Assembly (NCBI GenBank): GCA_902364645.1
Contig: CABJEP010000012.1
Location: forward strand, 1 to 22,999
DNA length: 22,999 bases
Reading direction: 5' to 3'
From: Coriobacteriaceae bacterium
Lineage (GTDB): Bacteria; Actinomycetota; Coriobacteriia; Coriobacteriales; Coriobacteriaceae
The notes beneath the pieces were generated by a model. It saw only the letters and a list, made by a program, of their open reading frames with translations. It ran no database searches and was not told where the DNA came from. Made by a program: the position numbers and the translations under genes. Shown in pieces: positions 7,121 through 15,359 of the stretch. Position 1 is the stretch's first letter. Every line of letters begins with the position of its first letter.

Positions 7121-8332
7121 TTAAAGAGAGAATAGGCGTGCAGTGACCGTCTCTGGTATACCCTGGCTGTTGCGCACCGTGGCGTACGTAAGGAATGAGT
7201 CCGATTTTCCCGCCGTAGCTGGATAATCGCCATACTCCAAAGCGCGGTCGGGCGACAGCAGCGAGCCATAGGTCTTGGCAGAGGTGTCGATCAGGAAATG
7301 CGATGCCTGCACCTTAACAAGGTATTTATTCTTCTTGCCAGCCGCACATGCGAGCGGCTCGCGTGACAGGAAGAGGTACGACCCTCCCTCATTACCGATA
7401 TACGTGCCCATGTTGCCCAAGCTGCCCACGCCACTATAGGTCGCCTCGATAGAAAACACGAAGGTATCGCCCATATATACGGCCTCGAAAGGCGAGACTG
7501 ACGAGGGAAGGACTAGCTGGGCACGTTTGGTGTTGTTGCCGTCGGTCAGATCGATTGCCGTTATGCCGTAGTAGACGCCCTCGTCGTTGCGGACACGCGG
7601 CGAGATGGTCAAAATGCCGTCGCTCGCACGCGGGGCCGATGCAAAGCGGCCCGTCGATTTCCAAATTGTCTCGGCCTTGGATTCATCAAGCGAGCGACGA
7701 TAGCAAAACGAATCACTACTCGTTTTATTGCCGCCTGCCGAAGGCATTTTATACCAGATGACCGATGACCCGAACGCCGTAAACAGGGGCGGATCATAGT
7801 CCTTGCCACCCCGATCGAGCTCAACCACGTCGCCAGAGAGCGAAGCGCCCGACAGATTTTGAGCGTAGAGCTTCCACGATGAATTGGCAAAGTTCATCTC
7901 AACCCACGCAAACACGCCATCGCCGGCGCGGACATCGTAAAACGAATACCCCGCACCTTCGATAGGATCCTCGATGAGCGTCGTGAGCGAGCCGTCGCCC
8001 AAGTTGAGCACGCCAAGCGTGTTGGCATGCAGCGCAGACGCCGGGGCCATCATCGCCGCGGCGTAATCGCCGTCGCAGTAGTACAGCAGCGTACCCAAGG
8101 GCAATGTCCATGTCGCCATGGGCTCAAGATCGATATCGACGGCCTCATACTCATCCGTAATCGAGACAATCTTTGAGTCGTCTTTGATAACCTGCGGCTC
8201 GCCGGCGGCGTCGTCGCTGGCACCCGTTTTCTTTGAGCATCCGGCAAGCACCGTGGCAGCGCCCGCGGCAGTCCCTCCGAGCACAAAGCCGCGGCGCGAT
8301 ATTCCGTTCTTGACGTGGTCGGCGATACTCAT
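7121..8332 (-). CDS. Tat-exported lipoprotein, unknown function
   Basis: The product has 403 residues. The N-terminus has a twin-arginine signal (SRRGFVLGG, R13/R14) running into a lipobox LAGC with Cys32, so it should be exported folded by Tat and lipid-anchored on the outer face of the membrane. The mature part is rich in short beta-strand-like segments with Trp/Tyr (for example GVFAWVEMNF and SSVIWYKMP), suggesting a beta-propeller-like fold, but I recognise no catalytic motif. The start at 8332 shares one base with the upstream TAA (TAATG), giving translational coupling to the TSCPD gene. A longer frame to 8386 would hide the Tat signal and is rejected. Tat export hints at a folded or cofactor-bearing cargo. 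Confidence 0.85.
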   Translation of the reverse strand: MSIADHVKNGISRRGFVLGGTAAGAATVLAGCSKKTGASDDAAGEPQVIKDDSKIVSITDEYEAVDIDLEPMATWTLPLGTLLYYCDGDYAAAMMAPASALHANTLGVLNLGDGSLTTLIEDPIEGAGYSFYDVRAGDGVFAWVEMNFANSSWKLYAQNLSGASLSGDVVELDRGGKDYDPPLFTAFGSSVIWYKMPSAGGNKTSSDSFCYRRSLDESKAETIWKSTGRFASAPRASDGILTISPRVRNDEGVYYGITAIDLTDGNNTKRAQLVLPSSVSPFEAVYMGDTFVFSIEATYSGVGSLGNMGTYIGNEGGSYLFLSREPLACAAGKKNKYLVKVQASHFLIDTSAKTYGSLLSPDRALEYGDYPATAGKSDSFLTYATVRNSQGIPETVTARLFSL

Positions 8333-8595
8333 TAGGCGATCTCGGCGCGAGCGGCCTCGATAGCGCGCGTGAGCTGATCGGCGCAAGAAGTCTTTTTCAT
8401 ACCGCAGGTATTACCAGCGAGAACCTCGATGACGCGATCGGCAGGAGCACCCTCGACCAGCTTAGAGATAGCCTTGAGATTGCCGTTGCAGCCACCGGTA
8501 AACTCGACGCCCACCACCTTGTTGCCGTCATCGGACAGGTCAAGGTGGATATTGCGAGTGCATACGCCCTGAGGCTTGTAATCAAAACTAATCAT
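8332..8595 (-). CDS. Small TSCPD-domain protein (TIGR03905-like)
   Basis: This 87-residue cytosolic protein matches the short stand-alone TSCPD family, whose domain also occurs at the C-terminus of some class II ribonucleotide reductases. Key features are GGCNGNLKAISKLVEG (34-49) and CGMKKTSCADQL (64-75), where the name-giving motif reads TSCAD. Four cysteines (12, 36, 64, 71) could bind a metal or iron-sulphur cluster. That is inference. The ribosome site is GAGGGG, 6 bases before the ATG. It is the first gene of a two-gene unit with the Tat lipoprotein. Confidence 0.85.
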   Translation of the reverse strand: MISFDYKPQGVCTRNIHLDLSDDGNKVVGVEFTGGCNGNLKAISKLVEGAPADRVIEVLAGNTCGMKKTSCADQLTRAIEAARAEIA

Positions 8596-8708
8596 TGCGT
8601 TCCCCTCTCGTAAAGCAATTTCAGACGTCTATTATCCCCGTCCGAACCGATAAAGTATCGCGGGCACCGATTCAACATTCCCCAATGCGCAAACCGGCGG
8701 TAGCAATA

Positions 8709-10508
8709 CTAGCAATCTGCTTCCCGAGCGTGAACTTTTCGTTTCTCTTGATACATGTTGTGGTCAGCGATGTGGTACATCTCGGTCAGCGAACATCCGG
8801 GTGTCTCTGCCGTCGCGACGCCAAACGACGCACTGACTGTCAGCACCTCATCGCTCGCAGCAGCAAGGCTGAGGCGAAGATCTTGCACCACTTTGCATGC
8901 GGATTCGCGATCGGTGTGAGGGCAAATCAGCAAGAACTCGTCTCCACCAACGCGCATGGGTACAAATTTCTCGCCTGCCGTCCGCTTCAATACAGATGCA
9001 GTACGCCGTAGCAGCTCATCGCCCATTTCGTGACCGTAGAGATCATTGGTGCGCTTGAGGAAATTGCAGTCCATCATGATCACACTCACGGGCAGGGACT
9101 CGTTCACCAGGTCGTCGCCAAGGGACTCAAGGTAATTTCTATTGCGAAGTCCCGTCAGCTTGTCCTGGAAAGAAAGCTCCTCGGCGCGCTTTGTCATCGA
9201 GATGTTATGCGTCGCCACGACGACCGATTCCAGTCGACCCTGCTCATCGCGGCGCTGTGGAACAACCTGCAGCGAATACCACGTACCTCGGCAATCTCGT
9301 ACCTCGGCATCCAAGTACGGCATGCCCTCCATACGGTCCTGAAGCGTGCTTATATCTATTAGCTCCATGACCGCCTCGCGGCTTTCGGGACTCACGATGT
9401 CTCGGCAAACCGTTGTCAAAAAGTCATACACCTCGGCGTGCTCGGAAAATATCTTTGCCACCGATGGCGACATGTTAATTCCCTCGATCTCGAGCGTATC
9501 GAGATGCAGCAGGAAGGTCGACTCATATATGGAACTGATAGCATTGATGATGCCGAGTTGCTTGTCCTTTTCGGCCAAATTGCGACGATCGGCAATGTTG
9601 CGCGCCAACAGCACTACAACCCAAAACGCCAAGCACACCAGCACGCCGGCAGCGATAAATGAAATCCTGCCCGACATGACCTCAGATTTGGGATAAAGCG
9701 CAAACAGGCGATAGTCCTCATACGCCGCACGCACGGCATACCAGGTACTTCCCCGATATTCGATACGTGTTAAGCCTTCGTCTTTCCAATCAATTCCGCT
9801 ATCGGCAAGAAGCCGGGCAAGGGTTAGATCGACATTCGAATCGTTTGAGGAAACGATCTGCATATCGCGCATCACGAGCACCGTTGGGCTCTGATGGAAT
9901 GTGTTGTTCACGAGCACGTCGGCGATCGTATACGAATAATCATCGGCGGGCTCGGGCGCAAGCGATCGATACCCCAGCGCTACGCCATCACCGTACGGAA
10001 CAACACTCACGGCAAAGTCGACATCGCGACGCTCAACGACCGTCGAGTAGGACACCTTGGATCCTCGATACATCGATGCGACCGACGAACAGGCCAGCTC
10101 CTCTCGCCACAGCATCAGCGGATCGCGACCATCAATATCGTAATGAGCGGCCATATGGCCGTCGGCGTCCATGACCAACATTCCCGAAAGGTGCTCGGTA
10201 TGGACGTACTCCTCGACGAGGTCATCGTTGACTTCAACGTGATCAGACGGCAAGAACGTCGAAAACGACTCGAGCGCGGCATCCAAATTGTGCGTCGCTT
10301 CGGTTTTTCTTCCCTGTTCATATCGGTCATATTTTTCGCAGGCGTTTTTTAAAAACACCATGGTTTCCTGACCAAACCCAAGCGTTTTATCGAGACAGCG
10401 ATGCGTGCCGACCATATACAGCAGACCCAACAGGACAGCGCTGACCACAACGCAGATAGCCGCGGTGACTAATGCCTTTCGGCGCAAGCGGCGCTCATCA
10501 TTTGTCAT
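8709..10508 (-). CDS. Membrane diguanylate cyclase with extracytoplasmic sensor and PAS-like domain
   Basis: This 599-residue protein has TM1 about 12-34, an extracytoplasmic sensor about 35-278 (dCache-like by position and size), TM2 about 282-302, a PAS-like region about 315-435 (TWYSLQVVPQRRDEQGRLESV) and a C-terminal GGDEF domain (about 440-595). The active-site loop VGGDEF (GG at 521-522) is intact, as are DKLTGLRNRNYLE and MDCNFLKRTNDLYGHEMGDELL, so it should make c-di-GMP from GTP. No RxxD inhibitory site is present at the usual position before GGDEF, so product inhibition may be absent. Its ATG overlaps the stop of the solute-binding protein gene (ATGA), which suggests that the two products work together. 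Confidence 0.92.
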   Translation of the reverse strand: MTNDERRLRRKALVTAAICVVVSAVLLGLLYMVGTHRCLDKTLGFGQETMVFLKNACEKYDRYEQGRKTEATHNLDAALESFSTFLPSDHVEVNDDLVEEYVHTEHLSGMLVMDADGHMAAHYDIDGRDPLMLWREELACSSVASMYRGSKVSYSTVVERRDVDFAVSVVPYGDGVALGYRSLAPEPADDYSYTIADVLVNNTFHQSPTVLVMRDMQIVSSNDSNVDLTLARLLADSGIDWKDEGLTRIEYRGSTWYAVRAAYEDYRLFALYPKSEVMSGRISFIAAGVLVCLAFWVVVLLARNIADRRNLAEKDKQLGIINAISSIYESTFLLHLDTLEIEGINMSPSVAKIFSEHAEVYDFLTTVCRDIVSPESREAVMELIDISTLQDRMEGMPYLDAEVRDCRGTWYSLQVVPQRRDEQGRLESVVVATHNISMTKRAEELSFQDKLTGLRNRNYLESLGDDLVNESLPVSVIMMDCNFLKRTNDLYGHEMGDELLRRTASVLKRTAGEKFVPMRVGGDEFLLICPHTDRESACKVVQDLRLSLAAASDEVLTVSASFGVATAETPGCSLTEMYHIADHNMYQEKRKVHAREADC

Positions 10509-11341
10509 GATTCCGCTCCTTGCCCGTCCGTCGTCGCCCCTGCCTTGTACTTGCCCACAATGCGCTCAATCGTGCCATCTCGATCCATCTCGAACAGCAC
10601 GGTATTGAGGTTTTTGACGTACTCCCCCTCATAGCCGTCCTTAAACGCGACGCCAAGGTCAACCGTCATAACGTTGTCAGCGAACACGCGGTAAAGGCCG
10701 GGATACTGGGCGACAAGTCGATCAAGCGACTGAACGTCCGCCATCCAACAGTCGACATACCCTTTGGCGAGGGCGGCTTTGCAGAGCTCGGCAGAACCGT
10801 ACGATTTGATTTGCACGTCCGGCGAGATTTCCAGATCCCCTGCGAGCAATCGGCGTTCGCTCACCGAGCCCGCAATCACCGCGATGGTCTTGCTTCCATC
10901 GAGATGCGCCAAGGACTTGATGCCGCTCGTTTTCTTGGCGGCAACCGAGACCGGCACGGTTAAATACGGCTCGGTCCAGTAATACTTATCCTCGCGATAG
11001 CAGGGAGAATAATCACACCACAGGCAATCGATATCACCGTTTTTGAGCAGCCGGTCGCGATCGTTCCAGTCAATATCGACAAACTGTGGCTTGAGCCCCG
11101 CACGCTTGCAGGCCTCGCGGGCGATGTCGATATCGATACCGACGTAATCGCCCGTGGTATCGATATACACATAGGGGTCGTTATCCGTAACGCCGATTTT
11201 GAGTACTGGGAGATCTTTGTCGGCTTCATTCGAGGAGGAAGAACTGCTTCGAACGGTATACGTCAGGGCGACCACACAGGCAGCAACAAGGAGCATGAGC
11301 GTAAACGAGACAATGGCGACTCGCTTGATACGTCTGGGCAC
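10505..11341 (-). CDS. Family 3 extracellular solute-binding protein
   Basis: This 278-residue protein belongs to the amino-acid-type (SBP_bac_3) binding proteins. An N-terminal hydrophobic segment (8-29) contains VAAC (Cys22), a possible lipobox, but hydrophobic residues continue past it, so it could also be a plain membrane anchor. A Ser-rich linker (32-37) follows, then the two-lobe domain with LPVLKIGVTDNDPYVYID, GDYVGIDIDIAREACKRAG, GDIDCLWCDY and the C-terminal VLFEMDRDGTIERIVGKY. The start is GTG with AGGAGG just upstream. No ABC permease or ATPase gene is nearby. The only partner is the GGDEF protein whose start overlaps its stop, so a sensing role is more likely than transport. Confidence 0.9.
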   Translation of the reverse strand: MPRRIKRVAIVSFTLMLLVAACVVALTYTVRSSSSSSNEADKDLPVLKIGVTDNDPYVYIDTTGDYVGIDIDIAREACKRAGLKPQFVDIDWNDRDRLLKNGDIDCLWCDYSPCYREDKYYWTEPYLTVPVSVAAKKTSGIKSLAHLDGSKTIAVIAGSVSERRLLAGDLEISPDVQIKSYGSAELCKAALAKGYVDCWMADVQSLDRLVAQYPGLYRVFADNVMTVDLGVAFKDGYEGEYVKNLNTVLFEMDRDGTIERIVGKYKAGATTDGQGAES

Positions 11342-11404
11342 GCTCCTCCTTTCATCGAAACAGCAGTAAAGTTCATTTTATTACCGGGAGCCAATGCGGC
11401 AGTG

Positions 11405-11437
11405 AAAAAAGCGCCTTGCCCAAAACGGGCAAGGCGC
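11405..11437 (-). terminator. Intrinsic terminator of purB
   Basis: An eleven-pair stem GCGCCTTGCCC/GGGCAAGGCGC (11411-11421 with 11427-11437) and a 5-base loop are followed on the minus strand by six T residues (A-run 11405-11410). It lies 44 bases after the purB stop and upstream of the solute-binding protein gene. Confidence 0.9.
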
Positions 11438-11480
11438 CAATGGTTGAAATGCATCCGCAGGCGGTCGAATTAGGTCAACC

Positions 11481-12827
11481 CTACTCGAAGCTCAGCTGCT
11501 CCAGACGATCGAAGACCGTGTCGATGCGGGTGAGGAAGTCCCACGGATCAAAGATCTCGTCGAGCTTCTCCTGGCTGACGGTGCAGCGCGGATCAGCCTC
11601 GAGACGCTCCTTAAAGGTGGGGCCGGAGACGCAATCCTGTACCTCGTGCCAGGTTGCCATGGCGTTCTCCTGCACAATGGCGTACGCGTCCTCGCGGGTG
11701 ATGCCCGTGTCGACGAGGGCCAGCAGGACCTTGGAGGAAAAAATGAGGCCGCGTGTCTTGTTGAGGTTGGCCATCATGCGAGCGGGATACAACTGCAGGC
11801 CGTCGATAACGCGGATGAGGCACTGGAACATGTGGTCGAGCGCGATGAAACTATCGGCCTGGGCGACGCGCTCGGCAGAGGAGTGCGAAATGTCACGCTC
11901 GTGCCACAGGGCGACGTTGTCGAAGGCAACCTGCGCGTTGGCCTTCACGACGCGCGACAGGCCGCAGACCTTCTCCATGGTGATGGGGTTGCGCTTGTGC
12001 GGCATGGCGGAGCTGCCCTTTTGACCCTTGCGGAACGGCTCCTCGGCCTCGAGGGTATCGGTCTTCTGCAGATTGCGAACCTCGGTAGCGATGCGCTCGC
12101 AGGTGGCCGCCGTGGTGGCAAGAACACCGGCGAGATAGGCGTGATGGTCGCGGCTAATAACCTGCGTGGACAGCGGGTCGTGAACCAGGCCCAGGTGCTC
12201 GCAGACATACTCCTCGACAAACGGCTCGATGGAGCTGTAGGTGCCGACAGCGCCCGAGATGGCGCCGAAGGCAACATTCTTGCGGGCGTCCTCAAGACGA
12301 TCCAGATCGCGCTTGAGCTCCCAGGCCCAAGAGCCAAACTTCATGCCGAAGGTCATCGGCTCGGCGTGGATACCATGAGTGCGGCCGGCACAGAGCGTAT
12401 TGCGCTCCTCAAAGGCGCGACGCTTGCAAATCTCGCCGAGCTTCTTGACGTCCTCGATGATCAAGTCGCAGGCCTGGGTGAGCTGGTAGCACAGAGCCGT
12501 GTCGCCCAGATCGGAGCTGGTCATGCCATAGTGAACCCAGCGGCTGGGCTTGGGGTCGCCCTCGGGAACATCGGCATCGATGTATTCCTTCATGTTGGTC
12601 AGGAAGGCAATGACGTCGTGGCGCGTGACTTCCTCGATCTCATCGACCTTCGCCTTCTCAAAGTTGGCATGATCGCGGATCCACTGGGCCTCGTCTTTGG
12701 AAATACCGATCTTACCGAGCTCCGCCTGGGCCTCGCAGGCCAGAACCTCGATCTCCTGCCAAATGGCGTACTTGTTCTCGAGGGAGAAGATGTGTCCCAT
12801 CTCCGGGCGGGTATAGCGATCGATCAT
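11481..12827 (-). CDS. purB: Adenylosuccinate lyase
   Basis: This cytosolic fumarase-superfamily enzyme splits SAICAR to AICAR plus fumarate and adenylosuccinate to AMP plus fumarate. The product has 448 residues. Signatures are HYGMTSSDLGDT (99-110), AGRTHGIHAEPMTFG (148-161, catalytic His in THG) and the superfamily loop GSSAMPHKRNP (271-281). The ATG at 12827 has AAGGAG 6 bases upstream. A longer frame to 12893 adds unrelated residues and no ribosome site. It stands alone between a possible promoter (TACAAT at 12872-12877 on minus) and its terminator. The DNA immediately upstream is the left edge of the proposed island. Confidence 0.96.
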   Translation of the reverse strand: MIDRYTRPEMGHIFSLENKYAIWQEIEVLACEAQAELGKIGISKDEAQWIRDHANFEKAKVDEIEEVTRHDVIAFLTNMKEYIDADVPEGDPKPSRWVHYGMTSSDLGDTALCYQLTQACDLIIEDVKKLGEICKRRAFEERNTLCAGRTHGIHAEPMTFGMKFGSWAWELKRDLDRLEDARKNVAFGAISGAVGTYSSIEPFVEEYVCEHLGLVHDPLSTQVISRDHHAYLAGVLATTAATCERIATEVRNLQKTDTLEAEEPFRKGQKGSSAMPHKRNPITMEKVCGLSRVVKANAQVAFDNVALWHERDISHSSAERVAQADSFIALDHMFQCLIRVIDGLQLYPARMMANLNKTRGLIFSSKVLLALVDTGITREDAYAIVQENAMATWHEVQDCVSGPTFKERLEADPRCTVSQEKLDEIFDPWDFLTRIDTVFDRLEQLSFE

Positions 12828-12871
12828 AGCGGCTCCTTTTTGGTTATTGGCACGTTGGTCGTAACCCAACC

Positions 12872-12877
12872 ATTGTA
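12872..12877 (-). promoter_or_regulatory. Candidate -10 of purB
   Basis: TACAAT occurs on the minus strand 45 bases before the purB start. No good -35 hexamer is visible at 16-18 bases, and a small GTTGG/CCAAC inverted repeat lies just downstream. It is a weak prediction. Confidence 0.3.
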
Positions 12878-12929
12878 CCGTGCGCAGGTGCAAGTATGGG
12901 CAGCAGGCATGAACCTAACATTTTGGAAT

Positions 12930-12943
12930 TGGAGCGGGCAACG
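12930..12943 (-). repeat. attL-like copy of the tRNA-Gly 3' end
   Basis: TGGAGCGGGCAACG is identical to 19167-19180, the last 14 bases of tRNA-Gly including the CCA, in the same orientation. Including the flanking AA[T/C], 16 of 17 bases match. It marks the left boundary of the plus-strand segment that ends at tRNA-Gly. Confidence 0.7.
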
Positions 12944-12990
12944 AAGATGGACAGCAGCGTCACCGCAGCAGGCGGCAATAGTTCCGTGTA

Positions 12991-13041
12991 CTAATGTAAT
13001 TTCACGCGTTATCCGCGAAGCTACATGCGAAATTACATTAG
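12991..13041. promoter_or_regulatory. Distal operator-like inverted repeat
   Basis: CTAATGTAATTTC (12991-13003) and its exact reverse complement GAAATTACATTAG (13029-13041) form a 13-base perfect inverted repeat with centres 38 bases apart. The same half-site recurs three more times before the AlbA_2 gene. The inverted arrangement over 25 bases of loop suits a protein-binding or DNA-looping site better than a terminator, because no T-run follows. Confidence 0.55.
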
Positions 13042-13164
13042 AAGAAGACACATTATTTTCCGTTTCCCCTGGCAGCTAATCTGCGAGGTAAATTAAAAGT
13101 ACAGACATTATATGCACTGAAATATATGACCTTACAGTCGGCCTACAGCCTTATGCACGGGCGG

Positions 13165-13214
13165 CTAATGTAACAGGAGATATAATTACATTAGTTGCGG
13201 ATAAAATTACATTA
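13165..13214 (+). promoter_or_regulatory. Proximal operator-like boxes over the AlbA_2 promoter
   Basis: CTAATGTAA (13165-13173), AATTACATTAG (13184-13194) and AATTACATTA (13205-13214) are spaced by 21 bases (13165 to 13186 and 13184 to 13205), about two helical turns. A perfect TATAAT at 13181-13186 overlaps the second box and is a candidate -10, although no good -35 is seen. The boxes end 11 bases before the start codon, so a protein bound here would block transcription. Autoregulation by the downstream gene is the simplest idea. Confidence 0.55.
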
Positions 13215-13225
13215 TATGGAGTGTC

Positions 13226-14899
13226 ATGATACGGAAAACGAGCGAAATGCCCTCCCTACTTCTGCGCATCATTGCAGACGTCGAGACCGAGGTCGTCGAA
13301 TACAAGGCAGCAAAGCAGAACTATGACTTCGAGGACATTGGCAGGTATTTCTCCGCCCTCAGCAACGAGGCCAATTTACGCAAGGCAGAGTGCGGATGGC
13401 TTTTCTTTGGCATTTCAAACGACCGCAAGATAAAGGGAACCGCCTACCGTAAAGAACCCCAATCGCCAAGTGTCGGCCTGCGACGCCTAAAGCACGAAAT
13501 CGCCCAATACACCAACAACGGCATGACTTTCGAAGAGATTTACGAGTTTGAGGTTGATGACAAAAGAGTCATTGCTTTCCAGATACCGGCTGGCAGCTTC
13601 GCAACGCCAACGACTTGGCACGGAATCCCTTGGTCACGAGAGAATGAGTCCCTCGTAGAGATGCCCAAGTTCAAACTCGACGCCATTTACGGGCAGAGCC
13701 GGCCCGACTGGTCGCGCCAGATTGCCTACGAGGCAAACTTCGGTGACCTTGATCCAGATGCAGTTAGCTTTGCATGCTCCAAATTCGTCGAAAAGTTCGG
13801 AGAAAGCCAGCCTGCCGTTAGTAGCCTCGACGAAGAATCTATCCTTAGCAAGATGGCGCTTGTGATCCACGGCCACGTGAGCAATGCGGCGCTCGTTCTT
13901 CTGGGCAAACCGGAATCGAGTGTCTTTCTGGGTGGCATTGAGCCGCGCATCACTTGGACGCTCTACGCGAGCGACGGCTCCACTATGGCCTATGAACACT
14001 TTGAGCCGCCCTTCATTCTGCAGGTCGATCGTATCCTGGGAAAGATAAGAAACGAAAAGTATCGCTTCTTCGACCGCGAAGAGACGCTATTTCCCACCGA
14101 AGCGCATCGCTACAGTCCCGAAGTCATTCGAGAACTTCTCCACAACGCTATTGCGCATCAAGATTTCAGGATGTCAGGAAAGATCAATGTCCTTGAGTAT
14201 GAGGACAAGCTTATATTCAAGAACGAGGGTGCCTTTATCCCCGAGACGATAGAGAACGCGCTCGCGAGCGGCTACAAGCCGCCCTACTACCGTAACCCCC
14301 TGCTTTCAAGCGCTATGAACAAAACAGGCATGATGGACCGCAACGCCATAGGCATTCGCAACGTCTTCGATATTCAGCGCAACCGCCTATTACCAATGCC
14401 CACCTACGATCTATCTGAGATTGGGCGCGTTGCCGTAACGCTGTACGGTACGGTTCTCAACGAGGACTATTCTCGACTTCTCGCAAGCAATCGAAATCTT
14501 GATTTGGTGACAGTACTGCTGTTGGACCTCGTTCAGAAGGGACTACCCGTCACAAAGGAACAGTCACGTCTGCTTCACGAACAAGGCCTCGTTAGGGGCC
14601 GTTACCCCAAACTGACGGTCTCAGCCGAGGTGGCAGCAGCCACCGGTGCCCACAGCGAGTATGTGCGAAACAAGGGCGTAGACAATAGCGTCTTCAAGGA
14701 GTTGATCTTGGAGCTCCTGCGCGTGCGCCCATGTTCAAGAGCGGAGATTATCGCAGGGCTGGATCATGCCTTGCCGGCAGACCTTACGGCAAAGCAAAAA
14801 GGCGACCATGTAAGCTATCTGCTCCAAAGCCTACGGAAAGCTGGCCGCATCACCAACGCTGGAAGCACTTCGGCAGCTGAGTGGCACATAGTCGAGTGA
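13226..14899 (+). CDS. AlbA_2 (Schlafen-like) / GHKL ATP-binding putative regulator
   Basis: This 557-residue protein resembles COG2865. The N-terminal AlbA_2-type domain (about 18-150) has VEYKAAKQNYDFEDIGRYFS and the GWLFFGIS strand. Residues about 295-400 have a GHKL-type ATP-binding segment with the N-box-like RELLHNAIAHQDF (302-314, E303/N307). The last 130 residues look like winged-helix DNA-binding segments. Family members are often annotated as transcriptional regulators and frequently sit beside type I-like restriction genes, as here. GGAG lies 4 bases before the ATG at 13226. Hand counts give about 52% G+C at 13321-13380. It is on the plus strand, opposite to the backbone. It could regulate the island or be a defence effector. 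Confidence 0.85.
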   Translation: MIRKTSEMPSLLLRIIADVETEVVEYKAAKQNYDFEDIGRYFSALSNEANLRKAECGWLFFGISNDRKIKGTAYRKEPQSPSVGLRRLKHEIAQYTNNGMTFEEIYEFEVDDKRVIAFQIPAGSFATPTTWHGIPWSRENESLVEMPKFKLDAIYGQSRPDWSRQIAYEANFGDLDPDAVSFACSKFVEKFGESQPAVSSLDEESILSKMALVIHGHVSNAALVLLGKPESSVFLGGIEPRITWTLYASDGSTMAYEHFEPPFILQVDRILGKIRNEKYRFFDREETLFPTEAHRYSPEVIRELLHNAIAHQDFRMSGKINVLEYEDKLIFKNEGAFIPETIENALASGYKPPYYRNPLLSSAMNKTGMMDRNAIGIRNVFDIQRNRLLPMPTYDLSEIGRVAVTLYGTVLNEDYSRLLASNRNLDLVTVLLLDLVQKGLPVTKEQSRLLHEQGLVRGRYPKLTVSAEVAAATGAHSEYVRNKGVDNSVFKELILELLRVRPCSRAEIIAGLDHALPADLTAKQKGDHVSYLLQSLRKAGRITNAGSTSAAEWHIVE

Positions 14900-15290
14900 T
14901 ATGGCTCGCGATTTCGATTCTGCCAAACAGGCACATTCCAAGCCAAGTTCGCAACTAGCCCAGAATGTGCCTGACTACCAGTCGTGATAGGACGCATCCT
15001 CCGTCGTCTGGCATCGCGCAGCGTCAGGCAACAGCGCATATGGTTGATCCAACTGAAGTCGACATCCAATCGGGCATTGCAACCTTGCGAGACGGCAGTC
15101 TCATACAACAAAAATAGTTCCCTGCCACTCCATGCACGAGCGGCAGGGAGCGCTCATGGCGGATCATTTCTCAAGCTCCACCTTCCTCAACCGTAAAAAC
15201 GTCCAATGTCTTAGAGGCCGTTTTTACATTTGTTGGCTTCTATTTCTTTAATTAAAAATCATCCTTTACCTGCTGATTCGTGATATTTTG
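14900..15290. other. Gene-free spacer with three inverted repeats
   Basis: No gene is supported here. Three inverted repeats are visible. CAGGCACATTC/GAATGTGCCTG (14928-14938 with 14963-14973) has 11 perfect pairs and a 24-base loop. CCCTGCC/GGCAGGG (15120-15126 with 15142-15148) is followed by a T-rich run on the minus strand. GTAAAAACG/CGTTTTTAC (15193-15201 with 15219-15227) has 9 perfect pairs. The first begins 29 bases after the AlbA_2 gene stop and may be its terminator, although it has no T-run. The last could be a weak bidirectional terminator. Confidence 0.45.
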
Positions 15291-15291
15291 C

Positions 15292-15320
15292 TTGTCTACA
15301 TATAGGTGTAGACCTATACT
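15292..15320 (+). promoter_or_regulatory. Promoter of the RM operon with overlapping palindromes
   Basis: TTGTCT (15292-15297) and TATACT (15315-15320) are spaced by exactly 17 bases. Two palindromes overlap within this promoter: GTCTACA/TGTAGAC (15294-15300 with 15307-15313) and ATAGGT/ACCTAT (15302-15307 with 15312-15317). Together they cover both hexamers and the spacer, so a bound repressor would exclude RNA polymerase. The first gene downstream encodes a small ribbon-helix-helix-like protein, the obvious candidate repressor. Confidence 0.65.
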
Positions 15321-15359
15321 AATTCCTATTATGGCTAAGCTATGTCCTTGGGAGGTGCC

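Noticed and set aside
11646..13079. 477-codon plus-strand open frame
   Set aside because: It is the antisense shadow of purB and runs into non-coding, repeat-bearing DNA.
12930..13225. CRISPR-like array from repeated TAATGTAATT boxes
   Set aside because: The boxes are only 9-13 bases, occur in both orientations, have irregular spacing and have no cas genes nearby. They fit operator half-sites.
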